In this document: piece after piece, positions 36,206 through 47,433 of the stretch
Numbering within the stretch: position 1 is the first letter of the stretch
How the letters are laid out: every line of letters starts with the position of its first letter
Origin: Paracoccaceae bacterium
GTDB taxonomy: Bacteria > Pseudomonadota > Alphaproteobacteria > Rhodobacterales > Rhodobacteraceae
Direction: 5' to 3'
Length of the DNA: 64,000 nucleotides
NCBI GenBank assembly: GCA_007694945.1
Contig: REER01000063.1
Coordinates: 1 to 64,000 of the forward strand
Position numbers and translations under genes: made by a program
Notes under the pieces: generated by a model
Told to the model about the DNA's origin: nothing
Databases searched by the model: none
What the model saw: only the letters and a program-made list of their open reading frames with translations

Positions 36206-36826
36206 TCAGGCATTGTCGATGAAACAGGCCAGCGTGTCGGCCACCTGCGCGGGCGACTGGTCCCGGCGGATCACTTCAACAAAACCATGGCCGGGCAACA
36301 GCAGATAGCTGAAGGTCGAATGGTCGATCAGATAGAAATCGTCATCCGTTTCCTGAATCGCGTAATACATCCGATAGGCGCGCGCCGCATCGCGGATCTG
36401 CTCTTCGCTGCCGGTGAGCCCAATCATATCCGGATGCATGAAGCGCACGAATTCGGCCAGTGCCTCGATCGTGTCGCGCTGATGGTCGACCGAGATGAAA
36501 ACCGGTGTCACGCTGTAGCCGCGCTCGGCTAGCAGATCGACCGCCTGTGCATTCCGCGCGGTGTCGAGTGGGCAGACATCGGGGCAGAACGTATAACCGA
36601 AATATATCAGTACCGGGCGGTCGGCGAAGTCGGCATCCGTCACTGTCTGACCTGTATGATCGACCAGTTCGAATGGCCCGCCGATACTGCCGGACCCGCC
36701 CGCAACCGATGTGGCGCGACACTGGTCGAACCCGGATTGCTGCGAGCTTGAATAGACCATGAAGCCTAACCCGCCCAGTAAAGCGGCCACCGAGGCAAGC
36801 GCGAGCGTTGAATAAAGACGAATCAT
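36206..36826 (-). CDS. prrC: SCO1/SenC-type copper protein PrrC
   Basis: A 206-aa SCO-family protein. One N-terminal membrane anchor (about 5-25) carries a periplasmic thioredoxin-like domain with the Cu-binding CxxxC in FCPDVCP and a His in IDHSTFSY. SCO proteins deliver copper to cytochrome c oxidase CuA; PrrC also takes part in redox signalling between the oxidase and PrrB. The ATG at 36826 with GAGG upstream is preferred to a frame reaching 36871. It is divergent from prrB and followed by prrA, the standard prrBCA arrangement. Confidence 0.92.
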   Translation of the reverse strand: MIRLYSTLALASVAALLGGLGFMVYSSSQQSGFDQCRATSVAGGSGSIGGPFELVDHTGQTVTDADFADRPVLIYFGYTFCPDVCPLDTARNAQAVDLLAERGYSVTPVFISVDHQRDTIEALAEFVRFMHPDMIGLTGSEEQIRDAARAYRMYYAIQETDDDFYLIDHSTFSYLLLPGHGFVEVIRRDQSPAQVADTLACFIDNA

Positions 36827-36931
36827 GACGACCTCATGGCGTTTCGTACGGTCCCTTGATGCCGCAGGCAATGCGCCCTAACAATCCCAATTGGCGCAAG
36901 TGTGACAACGCGTCCATACCCCGGAGCGCTC

Positions 36932-38320
36932 ATGCAGACCCCTACCTTTGGCGAAATCTCGCAGGATTATCGTGGTGAATGGGTGCGCTTGCGCACCATG
37001 ACATATTTGCGCATGGTCGCTCTGGCCGGACAAGGTGCTGCGCTGCTCGTGGCGCATTTCTATTTCGGGCTACGCTTCCAGGTCCCGCTCGTCTGGCTGG
37101 TGATGGGTGCGGCTGCGCTCTCGATCCTGGCGTCGCTGCTGCTGTTTCCGCAGTCCAAGCGGCTGTCGGATTCCGAGGCTATGCTGACCTTCCTGTTTGA
37201 TATCGCGGTGCTGATCTGCCTGCTTTACCTCACTGGCGGAGTGACTAACCCGTTTTCACTTCTGGTGATGGCGCCGGTTGCGGTTTCGGCGATGGCGCTC
37301 AAGCCGCGCTCAACCCTGCTGCTCGCTGTGGTCGCCGTCGCTCTGCTGACGCTGATAAGCGTGACCTACCAGCCCTTGCGCTTTGCCGATGGCACAGCCC
37401 TGACCGTTCCGCCCATTTTCGCCTTCGGATTCTGGGCGGCCATCGTGACCGGCATTGCCTTTCAGGCCTTTTACGCGCACAGGGTCGCCTCCGAAGCCAG
37501 TACGATGGCCAATGCCCTTCTGGCAGCGCAAATGGCGCTCTCGCGCGAACAGAAACTGACCGATCTGGGCGGGGTTGTGGCGGCCACGGCGCATGAGTTG
37601 GGTACGCCGCTGGCCACGATCAAGCTGGTCAGCTCGGAGCTGGCTGACGAGTTGCGGGACAATCCCGATCTGCGCGAAGATGCTCGCCTGCTGGTCGAGC
37701 AGGCCGACCGTTGTCGCGATATCCTGCGATCGATGGGGCGCGCGGGCAAGGAAGACACTCATCTACGCCGTGCGCCGCTCGAGACGATTCTGATGGAGGC
37801 GGCAGAGCCTCATCGCGACCGCGGCAAGCAAGTGCATTTCCTGCTGGCACCCGGCCCCGGGGGAACTGAGGGGCAGCCTGTCATCCTGCGCCGCCCCGAG
37901 ATCATCCACGGGCTGCGCAATCTGATCCAGAACGCTGTCGATTTCGCGGCCACGCAGGTCTGGGTTCAAGCCGAATGGACCGAGACCAGGCTGATCGTCC
38001 ATATCATCGACGATGGACCCGGCTTCCCGCCGACTCTTCTGGGCTATCTTGGGGAGCCATTTATCCGACGCCGCCGTGACCCGGACCGCTCCCGCCATCG
38101 GCCCGATTACGAGGGCATGGGGCTAGGGCTGTTCATTGCAAAGACGCTGCTGGAACGCACGGGCGCACAGCTGGACTTCGCCAATTGCGACGGCCCTGTA
38201 CCCGAGTTGCCCGGCGCCCCGGTGCTCAATGGCGCCCATATCCGGCTGGACTGGCCACTTGGGCGGATCGCCGTAGATGCCCGCGAAATGCTTGCGCCCA
38301 ATCTCACCATCACTTCTTGA
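36932..38320 (+). CDS. prrB: redox sensor histidine kinase PrrB/RegB
   Basis: A 462-aa membrane histidine kinase. Six hydrophobic segments in the first 190 residues include the quinone-sensing motif GGVTNPFS. The phosphoacceptor is H221 in AHELGTPLA, the redox-active cysteine C261 lies in EQADRCRDIL, and N/G boxes (GLRNLIQNAVDFA, IIDDGPGF, GMGLGLFIAKTLLE) form the ATPase. All are RegB hallmarks. The ATG at 36932 gives the usual length (460 aa in R. capsulatus); a GTG at 36902 would add ten residues. It signals to PrrA, encoded divergently. Confidence 0.94.
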   Translation: MQTPTFGEISQDYRGEWVRLRTMTYLRMVALAGQGAALLVAHFYFGLRFQVPLVWLVMGAAALSILASLLLFPQSKRLSDSEAMLTFLFDIAVLICLLYLTGGVTNPFSLLVMAPVAVSAMALKPRSTLLLAVVAVALLTLISVTYQPLRFADGTALTVPPIFAFGFWAAIVTGIAFQAFYAHRVASEASTMANALLAAQMALSREQKLTDLGGVVAATAHELGTPLATIKLVSSELADELRDNPDLREDARLLVEQADRCRDILRSMGRAGKEDTHLRRAPLETILMEAAEPHRDRGKQVHFLLAPGPGGTEGQPVILRRPEIIHGLRNLIQNAVDFAATQVWVQAEWTETRLIVHIIDDGPGFPPTLLGYLGEPFIRRRRDPDRSRHRPDYEGMGLGLFIAKTLLERTGAQLDFANCDGPVPELPGAPVLNGAHIRLDWPLGRIAVDAREMLAPNLTITS

Positions 38321-38395
38321 GCTGGCCGGCACATCTGGGAATGGACAACTCCGGCGTTTTTGATACAGTTGAAAAATACGTGGAGGTCAGACAGG

Positions 38396-38680
38396 ATGGC
38401 ACTTCCCCTCGCTCCGATTGCCGTTGTGGCAGCGAAATACGGCGCAGTCGCACTTGCAGGTTACACTCTCGCGCGACAGGTACATGTCGGGCACACCGAT
38501 CAGCGGGCCGAAGATGCGCTGGACGAAGTGCATGAAGGCGTGAGCGCCCATCGCCCCCGTGACCGCGATCAGGTGAATGCCGCTGTGCGCTTTCGCCGCG
38601 TGATCCGGCTGGGCACCAACGGACCCGGCATCGAGATCGATGCCTCGGCGGTGGGCCGGATACGGATGCGCCGTTTGTGA
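38396..38680 (+). CDS. small conserved hypothetical protein
   Basis: A 94-aa protein with an N-terminal hydrophobic stretch (PIAVVAAKYGAVALAGYTLA) and a charged, mostly helical remainder ending RIRMRRL. The ATG at 38396 has GGAGG nine bases upstream. Its TGA overlaps the GTG of the following glutathione S-transferase gene. The family is not recognised. The hydrophobic start may be a membrane segment. Confidence 0.65.
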   Translation: MALPLAPIAVVAAKYGAVALAGYTLARQVHVGHTDQRAEDALDEVHEGVSAHRPRDRDQVNAAVRFRRVIRLGTNGPGIEIDASAVGRIRMRRL

Positions 38681-39297
38681 GCCGACTGACGCTTTATTAC
38701 AGCGACGCCTCACCTTACGCGCGCAAATGCCGCGTTTTGGCGCATGAGGCCGGTCTGATGGATCAGATCACACTCGTGATGGGCTCGGGCACTCCGCTCG
38801 ACCCCGGCACAGCCCCAGTGGCCGCAAACCCGCTCGGCAAGATCCCGACATTGCTGCGCCCGGATGGTGCAGCCCTATATGATAGCCGCGTGATCTGCCA
38901 GTATCTGAACGCGCGAGCCGAAGCAGGCCTCTACCCCGAGGGCGCGCGACGCTGGGACGCGCTGGTGCTGGAGGCAACCGCCGATGGCATGCTCGATGCG
39001 GCGCTGGCAATGGTCTATGAGACGCGGCTGCGCTCCGAGGCGCAGCGCAGTGCTGCGATTGTCGAGGGGCAATGGCAGAAGATCGATCGCAGTCTCGATG
39101 TGATCGAGGCGCGCTGGATGGCCTATCTGGCCGGTCCGCTTTGCATCGGTCAGATCGCACTGGGCTGCGCACTCGGCTATCTGGACCTGCGCCACGCCGT
39201 GCACGACTGGCGGGCAACACGCCAGGACCTGGCCCGCTGGGAAGCGCGCCTTGCCGAACGAAAGTCGTTTCAGACAACGCGACCGCCTGCGAGCTGA
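38677..39297 (+). CDS. glutathione S-transferase family protein
   Basis: A 206-aa GST. The N-terminal thioredoxin-like domain begins LTLYYSDASPYARKCRVLA with a Ser/Tyr-type start of helix 1, then the cis-Pro region GKIPTLL and D-S-R-x-I (YDSRVICQYL) that binds the glutamyl end of glutathione. The C-terminal helical domain holds the substrate pocket. The substrate is unknown. It starts with GTG overlapping the preceding stop codon, so the two genes are translationally coupled. Confidence 0.85.
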   Translation: MSRLTLYYSDASPYARKCRVLAHEAGLMDQITLVMGSGTPLDPGTAPVAANPLGKIPTLLRPDGAALYDSRVICQYLNARAEAGLYPEGARRWDALVLEATADGMLDAALAMVYETRLRSEAQRSAAIVEGQWQKIDRSLDVIEARWMAYLAGPLCIGQIALGCALGYLDLRHAVHDWRATRQDLARWEARLAERKSFQTTRPPAS

Positions 39298-39490
39298 GGC
39301 GGTGTTTGCGCTAATTATAACACGGGTACGGAATCCCTCTGAAAATGGGCTTGCCTGCGACACCTTAACCCGCTTTGGCGGCTGGACGGCTTTGGCAAAC
39401 CCCGCTAAATACCGCAATCAGAAGGCTGTGGTGAAACCATGGCCAAAGTGACTATTGAAGCCATCGTACCCATTAAGAGGGAGAAAGCCC

Positions 39491-40054
39491 GTGTCCCAAG
39501 CTGATGACACCGAAAGCAGCCGCAGGGATTTCATCTATTACGCCACGGCGGGTGCCGGGGTCGTGACTGCAGGCGCCGCCGTGTGGCCGCTGGTCAATCA
39601 GATGAACCCTTCGGCAGATGTCGAGGCACTTTCGTCCATTTTCGTCGATATTGGCGGGCTCGAGCCCGGCAGTCAGTTGACAGTGAACTTTCTCGGCAAG
39701 CCGGTTTTCATCCGCCGCCGGACTCAGGAAGAGATCGACGCGGCGCGCGCTGTGGATGTATCGGAGCTTTCCATCGACCGCGACTCGCGCAATCCGAACA
39801 AGCCCGGCACCGATGCCTCGGATGAGAACCGCACCATGGACGACGCTGGCGAGTGGCTTGTGATGATTGGGGTCTGCACGCATCTGGGTTGCGTACCGCT
39901 GGGTGATGGCGCAGGTGATTTCGACGCGTGGTTCTGCCCCTGCCATGGCTCTCACTACGATACAGCAGGCCGCATTCGTCGCGGCCCGGCGCCGGAAAAC
40001 ATGCACATTCCGGACGCGCAGTTCGTCGACGATACTACGATTCAGCTCGGTTAA
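39491..40054 (+). CDS. petA: Rieske iron-sulfur subunit of cytochrome bc1
   Basis: A 187-aa Rieske protein. The twin-arginine signal anchor [12 protein letters not shown] (about 10-40) is uncleaved. The [2Fe-2S] cluster ligands are C129, H131 (CTHLGC) and C149, H152 (CPCHGS), with a C134-C151 disulfide; this is the numbering of Rhodobacter PetA. The GTG at 39491 with GGGAG upstream gives the natural length. It transfers electrons from quinol to cytochrome c1 on the periplasmic side. First gene of petABC. Confidence 0.95.
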   Translation: MSQADDTESSRRDFIYYATAGAGVVTAGAAVWPLVNQMNPSADVEALSSIFVDIGGLEPGSQLTVNFLGKPVFIRRRTQEEIDAARAVDVSELSIDRDSRNPNKPGTDASDENRTMDDAGEWLVMIGVCTHLGCVPLGDGAGDFDAWFCPCHGSHYDTAGRIRRGPAPENMHIPDAQFVDDTTIQLG

Positions 40055-40068
40055 GGGAGTAACGACAT

Positions 40069-41427
40069 ATGGCTGGTATTCCACACGACCATTACGAGCC
40101 CAAGACAAACGCCGAGAAGTACATGCACCGGCGTCTTCCGATTGTCGGGCTGATCTACGACACAATCATGATTCCGACGCCCAAGAACCTCAACTGGATG
40201 TGGATCTGGGGCGTTGTGCTGGTGTTCTGTCTCGTTCTCCAGATCGTGACCGGCATCGTCCTGGCGATGCATTACACTCCTCATGTTGACATGGCGTTCG
40301 CCAGCGTCGAGCACATCATGCGCAACGTCAATGGCGGCGCGATGATGCGTTACCTGCACCAGAACGGCGCGATGCTGTTCTTCTTTGCCGTCTATCTGCA
40401 CATGTTCCGCAGCATGTATTATGGCAGCTACAAGGCACCGCGCGAGATCACATGGATAATCGGCATGCTGATCTATCTGGCCATGATGGCCACGGCCTTC
40501 ATGGGCTACGTGCTGCCCTGGGGTCAGATGTCGTTCTGGGGTGCCACAGTGATCACCGGCCTGTTCGGCGCGATCCCAGGCATCGGCGAGACGCTGCAAA
40601 CGTGGATCCTTGGCGGCCCCGCGGTGGATAACGCCGCGCTCAACCGCTTCTTCTCGCTGCATTATCTACTGCCGTTCGTGATCCTTGGTCTGGTCATCGT
40701 CCATATCTGGGCGTTCCATACCACCGGCAACAACAATCCGACCGGGGTCGAAGTGCGTCGTGGCTCAAAGGAAGAGGCGGAGAAGGACACGCTGCCCTTC
40801 TGGCCCTACTTCGTCATCAAGGACTTGTTCGCGCTCGCTGTGATCCTGGCTCTGTTCTGGGCTGTGGTGGGCTTCATGCCGAACTTCCTTGGCCACACCG
40901 ATAACTATATCGAGGCCAACCCGCTGGTGACCCCGCCGGAGATCGTGCCGGAATGGTACTTCCTGCCCTTCTACGCAATCCTGCGCGCCTTCACCTCGGA
41001 TGTGTGGATCGTGATTGCGGTCAACTGGCTGACCTTCGGTATCGTGGACGCAACCTTCTTCGGCGTGCTGGCGATGTTCGGTTCGATCTTTGTGTGGGCA
41101 CTGCTGCCCTGGCTCGACACTTCCTCGGTGCGGTCTGGTCGCTATCGCCCGATGTTCAAGATCTGGTTCTGGCTCTTCATCGTGAACTTCGTGGTGCTGA
41201 CCTGGGCCGGGGCGATGCCTGCCGAGGGGATCTACACCAATATCGCGCTGATCGGCACGGCCTACTGGTTCGCCTATTTCCTCGTGATCATGCCGCTGCT
41301 GGGTGTGCTCGAGAAACCGCTCCCGGTGCCTGAAACGATCGAGGAGGATTTCAACGAGACCTTGAAATCCAAGTCTGGTGACGGCGGTCCCAAAGGCCCT
41401 GCGCCTGAACCGATCCCTGCTGAGTAA
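40069..41427 (+). CDS. petB: cytochrome b of the bc1 complex
   Basis: A 452-aa membrane cytochrome with eight or more helices and two b hemes bound by His pairs in helices B and D. Landmarks are [34 protein letters not shown] and the quinol-oxidation motif PEWYFLPF. The length is somewhat above R. capsulatus PetB (437 aa) because of a C-terminal extension rich in Pro and Glu. It begins 14 bases after petA and ends 24 bases before petC. It oxidises quinol at Qo and reduces quinone at Qi. Confidence 0.96.
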   Translation: MAGIPHDHYEPKTNAEKYMHRRLPIVGLIYDTIMIPTPKNLNWMWIWGVVLVFCLVLQIVTGIVLAMHYTPHVDMAFASVEHIMRNVNGGAMMRYLHQNGAMLFFFAVYLHMFRSMYYGSYKAPREITWIIGMLIYLAMMATAFMGYVLPWGQMSFWGATVITGLFGAIPGIGETLQTWILGGPAVDNAALNRFFSLHYLLPFVILGLVIVHIWAFHTTGNNNPTGVEVRRGSKEEAEKDTLPFWPYFVIKDLFALAVILALFWAVVGFMPNFLGHTDNYIEANPLVTPPEIVPEWYFLPFYAILRAFTSDVWIVIAVNWLTFGIVDATFFGVLAMFGSIFVWALLPWLDTSSVRSGRYRPMFKIWFWLFIVNFVVLTWAGAMPAEGIYTNIALIGTAYWFAYFLVIMPLLGVLEKPLPVPETIEEDFNETLKSKSGDGGPKGPAPEPIPAE

Positions 41428-41451
41428 CGGCAACCCGAAAGGACCTGACTG

Positions 41452-42249
41452 ATGAAACTCAAGACCCTTGCCGTTGCTGCCCTCTCGGCTCTGGCGCTGG
41501 CTCTGCCCGGCACCATGGCCGAGGCCACCAAGGTGAAAGGCGAAGTCACCAATTTCGACTTTTCCTTTCAGGGCCTGACCGGCACTTATGACCGTAACCA
41601 GTTGCAGCGCGGGCTGCAGGTCTATCACGAAGCCTGCGCCTCCTGTCATGGGCTGCAATATGTGGCCTTCCGCACGCTGTCGGACCCCAATGGTCCGGAA
41701 CTGCCCGAAGACCAGATGCGCGCCTTCGCCGACATGTATGAAATCTGGGACGAAGACCTGCGCGACTGGCGGCCCGCGACTGGTCCCGATCACTTCCCCG
41801 AGTCGCAGTTCGAGGGCGCACCGGATCTCAGCCTGATGACGAAGGCCCGCGCGGGCTTCTCGGGCCCCTATGGTCTGGGCATCAACCAGCTTATGAAAGG
41901 TATCGGTGGGCCGGAATATGTGGCTTCATTCCTGCTGGGCTACACCGGTGAGGAAGACTTCCAGGCCGGGTCGATGTTCTATGAGAACAAGGCCTATGGT
42001 GGCTGGGTCTCTATGGCTCCCGTGTTGTTTGACGATATGGTGTTCTACGAGGATGGCACACCTGCCACCGAGCAACAAATGGCGCTTGACGTGGCGGCAT
42101 TCCTGACGTGGACGGCCGAACCGAAATTGGTCGAGCGCAAGCGCGCCGGGTTCATCGGCGTGATCTTTCTGTCGGTCCTCGCTGTGCTGCTCTATCTGAC
42201 AAACAAACAACTCTGGGCGCCGATCAAGAAAACCGCCAAAGAGAGCTGA
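41452..42249 (+). CDS. petC: cytochrome c1 of the bc1 complex
   Basis: A 265-aa membrane-anchored c-type cytochrome. Signal peptide 1-24 ends MAEATK; heme motif is CASCH (in EACASCHGLQYVAFR); the sixth ligand Met lies in the SMAPVL stretch (GGWVSMAP). A C-terminal anchor (about 235-255) ends in KTAKES. It accepts electrons from the Rieske protein and passes them to cytochrome c2 or cy. It closes petABC, followed by a terminator. Confidence 0.95.
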   Translation: MKLKTLAVAALSALALALPGTMAEATKVKGEVTNFDFSFQGLTGTYDRNQLQRGLQVYHEACASCHGLQYVAFRTLSDPNGPELPEDQMRAFADMYEIWDEDLRDWRPATGPDHFPESQFEGAPDLSLMTKARAGFSGPYGLGINQLMKGIGGPEYVASFLLGYTGEEDFQAGSMFYENKAYGGWVSMAPVLFDDMVFYEDGTPATEQQMALDVAAFLTWTAEPKLVERKRAGFIGVIFLSVLAVLLYLTNKQLWAPIKKTAKES

Positions 42250-42272
42250 GATCGTTCCTCCGATTTGATTGG

Positions 42273-42300
42273 AAAGTGCGCCCTCTCGGGGCGCGCTTTT
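42273..42300 (+). terminator. terminator after petABC
   Basis: AAAGTGCGCCC (42273-42283) pairs with GGGCGCGCTTT (42289-42299) with one G-T wobble, and the right arm ends in four T. It lies 23 bases after the petC stop, a typical Rho-independent terminator. Confidence 0.8.
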
Positions 42301-42365
42301 CGCTTTTCCCGAAGGCGCACAGAGGATAGGCAGGCGATGTTTCACCTGTGAAGGATGCCTGCTCC

Positions 42366-43229
42366 ATGTCCGAGAACCTGCGCGGTGCAATGCTAATGGC
42401 GCTGGCCATGGCGGGCTTCTCGCTGGAGGACATGTTCATCAAGCTTCTGGCCGATGCGCTGCCGGTGGGACAGATCCTCGTGTTGCTGGGTGTAGTTGGT
42501 GCGCTCGTCTTCGGGCTGATCGCACATCGCAAGGGCCAGCCACTGGTCACCCCGCTATTGCTGACCCGCGCCGTCATTATCCGCAATCTGTCGGAAATGA
42601 TCGGAACGATTGGCTTCGTGCTGGGCTTCGTACTGGCCAGCCTTGCGACCGCCACTGCCATCCTGCAGTCTGCACCATTGCTGGTCACGCTGGGCGCCGT
42701 TCTATTCCTGGGCGAGAAAGTCGGCTGGCGTCGCTGGTCAGCCATCGCAGTCGGCTTTCTGGGGGTGCTGCTGATCGTGCGCCCCGGCATGGCTGGGTTC
42801 GAGCCTGCCAGCCTGCTGGCGCTGATCGGCGTTTTCGGGCTCGCCGGGCGCGATCTGGCGACACGCGCTATTCCGCGCGAGGTCTCATCCTATCAGCTTT
42901 CATCCTGGGCCTTCGCCATCATCGTGCCTGCGGGCCTGTTCCTGATGCTGGTGATGGGCGAGGCCCCCGTGGCCCCCTCGCCCATCGAATGGGCAACGCT
43001 GGCCGTCGCGATGGGCGTTGGGGTCATCGCCTATTACGCGCTTGTCGCCTCAATGCGACTTGGTGAGTTGTCCTTCGTGACGCCGTTTCGTTACACGCGC
43101 ATGCTGTTTGCTTTGATCGTCGCCGTGCTGGTCTTTGGCGAGCGGCCCGATGCCCTGACGCTGATCGGCTCGGCGATCATTGTCGCGGCGGGGCTGTTCA
43201 GCCTCTGGCGCGAAACGCGCGTGGCCTAG
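42366..43229 (+). CDS. EamA/DMT-family transporter
   Basis: A 287-aa membrane protein with ten predicted segments in two EamA repeats, as in the drug/metabolite transporter superfamily (RhaT-like exporters). Landmarks are GAMLMALAMAGFSLEDMFIK in the first repeat and LGAVLFLGEKVGWRRW and LVFGERPDALTLIG at the ends of the two repeats. The substrate is unknown. The ATG at 42366 is chosen; a GTG at 42348 is possible. Monocistronic, between petABC and eno. Confidence 0.83.
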   Translation: MSENLRGAMLMALAMAGFSLEDMFIKLLADALPVGQILVLLGVVGALVFGLIAHRKGQPLVTPLLLTRAVIIRNLSEMIGTIGFVLGFVLASLATATAILQSAPLLVTLGAVLFLGEKVGWRRWSAIAVGFLGVLLIVRPGMAGFEPASLLALIGVFGLAGRDLATRAIPREVSSYQLSSWAFAIIVPAGLFLMLVMGEAPVAPSPIEWATLAVAMGVGVIAYYALVASMRLGELSFVTPFRYTRMLFALIVAVLVFGERPDALTLIGSAIIVAAGLFSLWRETRVA

Positions 43230-44561
<1,332 letters not shown>

Positions 44562-44574
44562 GCGCGGCTAAGAA

Positions 44575-44597
44575 GCCCGGAGGCGAATCCTCCGGGC
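44575..44597 (+). terminator. terminator-like hairpin after eno
   Basis: A perfect 9-bp stem, GCCCGGAGG with CCTCCGGGC, around a five-base loop begins 13 bases after the eno stop. No T-run follows directly, but TTTTAT lies about 15 bases on. Confidence 0.65.
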
Positions 44598-44729
44598 CTG
44601 CCGAAAGATCTCATTTTATCGATTTGGTCCAAGGCCGCCGGCCTCCCCTTCATGCTTTGTTAAGCGGATCATGCGATCCTGAAAGCTGATTAAGGGGCGC
44701 AACCTGCCGCTTGCTTCTGGAGGTGAACC

Positions 44730-45212
44730 ATGTCGGCCTTTACATCCATACCCGCAACAGGCGCCTTGTCGGCGTCTTATCGCGAGCCAGTTGTGCAACT
44801 CGCGCAACCTGCTGCAGCGCGCGCCGTACAGGCCACCTCGCGCCCCATGCTCCCGTTCGCAGTCGAACAGACCCTCTCTTCAGACCGGTCCGTCGCCAGT
44901 TTTCTGAAACAGACCCAAGCGCAGTTGGATCGGAACAGTCGACTCGTCGGCCCACCGCCCGCCTTTCAGGTCAATTTGCTGCAGGATATCCGCGAATCAA
45001 AGTTAGTGCCTGACCAGACGCAGCTCGAACCGACTTTGCCGTTCCCGTCGAATGATCAACGCAGCGCCATCATATCCGAAAGGCAAGACAGCGAGCCCGA
45101 TCCAATGCCGCATGCGGAACCTTCAGGTTCCGCGCGCTTGCCCGATTTCAATGTCTTTGCTCGAGTGGCGGAAGACCCGCAGCGACACCAGGCTGTCGAT
45201 CTGACCTTGTAA
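44730..45212 (+). CDS. hypothetical protein, mostly disordered
   Basis: A 160-aa reading frame with a strong ribosome-binding site (CTGGAGGTG before the ATG). The product is rich in Gln, Ser, Pro and Ala with no hydrophobic segment and no motif I recognise. It has no signal peptide. The strong RBS argues that it is a real gene; the composition argues against an enzyme. It lies between eno and fabB, separated from fabB by 154 bases. Confidence 0.55.
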   Translation: MSAFTSIPATGALSASYREPVVQLAQPAAARAVQATSRPMLPFAVEQTLSSDRSVASFLKQTQAQLDRNSRLVGPPPAFQVNLLQDIRESKLVPDQTQLEPTLPFPSNDQRSAIISERQDSEPDPMPHAEPSGSARLPDFNVFARVAEDPQRHQAVDLTL

Positions 45213-45366
45213 CCCCTGACCACGTCAGAGCCCCTCTGGCAACCTGATAGTGTGACACCAACCCTCGCAGCGCGCAGCGCGTCCGGAACCACCTCCCCCG
45301 ACCTAACTGCTTGCCCCGCTCCCGCCACTACCCTAGACAGCGAGAAAGCATAGCAGGGGAGGCATC

Positions 45367-46596
45367 ATGCGTCGCGTTGTCATCACAGGTCTGGGGATCA
45401 TCTCGCCCATCGGAAATTCTGCGTCCGAGGTTGAGGCAAGCCTGCGCGCAGGCAAATCCGGCATCGTCTTCGCGCCCGAATATGCCGAGCATGGGTTCCG
45501 CAGTCAGATCCACGGCAAACCGCAGATCGTTCTGGAAGATCACATCGACAAACGCAACTTGCGCTTCATGGGGCCTGGTGCGGCCTATAACTTCCTTGCC
45601 ATGGAACAGGCCATCTCCGATTCCGGCCTGGAGGACTCCGATGTTTCGAACCCGCGCACGGGGTTGATCACGGGCTCTGGCGGTCCATCAACCTCGAACC
45701 TGTTTCAAGCTCACAAGATCGTGGTCGAGAAAGGCAGCCCCAAACGCATGGGGCCGTTCATGGTCACGCGCTGCATGTCCTCAACCAATTCGGCCTGTCT
45801 TGCGACGCCGTTCAAGATCAAAGGCGTAAATTACTCGATCACCTCGGCCTGCTCGACCTCGGCGCATTGTATCGGTAATGCCGCCGAACTGATCCAGATG
45901 GGCAAGCAAGACATCATCTTTGCCGGTGGTGGCGAGGAACTCGACTGGACGCTCTCCTGTCTGTTCGACGCCATGGGCGCGATGTCGTCGAAATACAACG
46001 ACGCACCCGAAACCGCCTCGCGCGCCTTTGACGCCACCCGCGACGGTTTCGTGATTGGTGGTGGTGGGGGCATGCTGGTGCTTGAAGAACTCGAGCACGC
46101 GAAGGCCCGCGGCGCGAAGATCTATGCCGAAGTTACGGGCTACGGCGCCACCTCGGACGGGTATGACATGGTCGCCCCCTCAGGCGAGGGCGGTGAGCGG
46201 TCGATGCGGCTGGCGCTCGACACACTGCCTGAGGGGCGAAAGGTTGGCTATGTCAACGCGCATGGCACCTCGACGCCCGCAGGCGATGTGACCGAGGTCG
46301 AAGCGATCCGCCGCATCTGGGGCGAGGGCAATGTGCCGCCGATTTCTTCCACCAAGTCGCTGACGGGCCACAGCCTCGGCGCGACCGGCGTGCAGGAGGC
46401 GATCTATTCCCTGCTGATGCTGCAGGGGCGCTTCATCACCGCCTCGGCCAATGTGACCGAACTTGACCCCGCCATCCGCGAAGACGAAATCGCGACAAAG
46501 CTTGTGGAGGACGTTGATCTGGATTCGGTCCTGTCCAACAGTTTCGGCTTCGGCGGCACCAATGCAACGCTCTTGATGAGCGCCTATCGCGACTGA
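45367..46596 (+). CDS. fabB: 3-oxoacyl-ACP synthase I (FabB)
   Basis: A 409-aa KAS I condensing enzyme extending acyl-ACP and needed for unsaturated fatty acids. The catalytic Cys lies in SACSTSAHC, the two His in [12 protein letters not shown] and [12 protein letters not shown]-terminal [17 protein letters not shown] and C-terminal [12 protein letters not shown] are typical of FabB. It precedes fabI by ten bases. In many alphaproteobacteria fabA lies just upstream of fabB; here the upstream neighbour is the hypothetical gene, so fabA must be elsewhere or absent. Confidence 0.93.
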   Translation: MRRVVITGLGIISPIGNSASEVEASLRAGKSGIVFAPEYAEHGFRSQIHGKPQIVLEDHIDKRNLRFMGPGAAYNFLAMEQAISDSGLEDSDVSNPRTGLITGSGGPSTSNLFQAHKIVVEKGSPKRMGPFMVTRCMSSTNSACLATPFKIKGVNYSITSACSTSAHCIGNAAELIQMGKQDIIFAGGGEELDWTLSCLFDAMGAMSSKYNDAPETASRAFDATRDGFVIGGGGGMLVLEELEHAKARGAKIYAEVTGYGATSDGYDMVAPSGEGGERSMRLALDTLPEGRKVGYVNAHGTSTPAGDVTEVEAIRRIWGEGNVPPISSTKSLTGHSLGATGVQEAIYSLLMLQGRFITASANVTELDPAIREDEIATKLVEDVDLDSVLSNSFGFGGTNATLLMSAYRD

Positions 46597-46606
46597 GGAG
46601 GCGGCC

Positions 46607-47395
46607 ATGGCAGGCTTGATGGATGGCAAACGCGGCCTGATCACGGGCGTTGCCAATGAACGCTCGATCGCCTGGGGCATCGCGCAGGCCATGGCGCGTC
46701 AAGGCGCGGAACTGGCCTTCAGCTATCAGGGCGAGGCCTTCGGCAAACGGGTTGAGCCGCTGGCAGCCTCGGTTGGTTCGGATCTGATGCTCAATGTCGA
46801 TGTCAGCGACGATGCCTCACTCGATGCCGCTTTCGACACCCTCGCCACTCGCTGGGGCAAGCTCGATTTCCTCGTCCACGCCATCGCCTTTTCCGATAAG
46901 GCCGAGCTGACAGGTCGGTTCCGCGACACCAGCCGCGCCAATTTCAGCCAATCGCTTGAGATCTCCTGCTACAGCTTCGTTGACCTTGGCCGCCGCGCCA
47001 GTGCGCTGATGCCGGATGGCGGCTGCCTGCTGACGCTGACCTTTCAGGGCTCTAACACAGTGACACCCTTCTACAATGTTATGGGCGTGGCAAAAGCCGC
47101 GCTGGAAAGCTCGGTGCGCTATCTCGCCAATGACCTCGGCCCCGAGGGCATTCGCGTCAACGCCATCAGCCCCGGCCCGATGAAAACACTCGCGGGCGCG
47201 GCCATTGGCGGGGCGCGCAAGACCTTCCGCCATGCCGAAGCGAATGCGCCATTGCGCAGCAATGCGACGCTCGATAGCGTCGGCGGTACGGCGGTCTACC
47301 TCGCCTCGGATTATGGCGCGCATACCACGGGCGAGATCATCCATGTCGATGGCGGCTATCACATCATGGGAATGCCGCAGGTCGAGAATATCTGA
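46607..47395 (+). CDS. fabI: enoyl-ACP reductase (NADH)
   Basis: A 262-aa SDR-type reductase completing each fatty-acid elongation cycle. The family start GKRGLITGVANERSIAWGIAQ binds NADH; the catalytic pair Tyr-x6-Lys is in FYNVMGVAKAALE; ISPGPMKTLAGAAI is the substrate-binding loop. It is the usual triclosan-target isozyme, and the size matches E. coli FabI. It forms an operon with fabB. A short GC hairpin follows the stop codon. Confidence 0.95.
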   Translation: MAGLMDGKRGLITGVANERSIAWGIAQAMARQGAELAFSYQGEAFGKRVEPLAASVGSDLMLNVDVSDDASLDAAFDTLATRWGKLDFLVHAIAFSDKAELTGRFRDTSRANFSQSLEISCYSFVDLGRRASALMPDGGCLLTLTFQGSNTVTPFYNVMGVAKAALESSVRYLANDLGPEGIRVNAISPGPMKTLAGAAIGGARKTFRHAEANAPLRSNATLDSVGGTAVYLASDYGAHTTGEIIHVDGGYHIMGMPQVENI

Positions 47396-47402
47396 CCCCT
47401 GC

Positions 47403-47416
47403 GCCCCGGACGGGGC
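47403..47416. terminator. short GC hairpin between fabI and crcB
   Basis: GCCCC and GGGGC pair around GGAC eight bases after the fabI stop, in the 38-base gap between convergent genes. It may be a weak bidirectional terminator. No T-run is present. Confidence 0.35.
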
Positions 47417-47433
47417 AAGCGCCCCCGAGCGGG

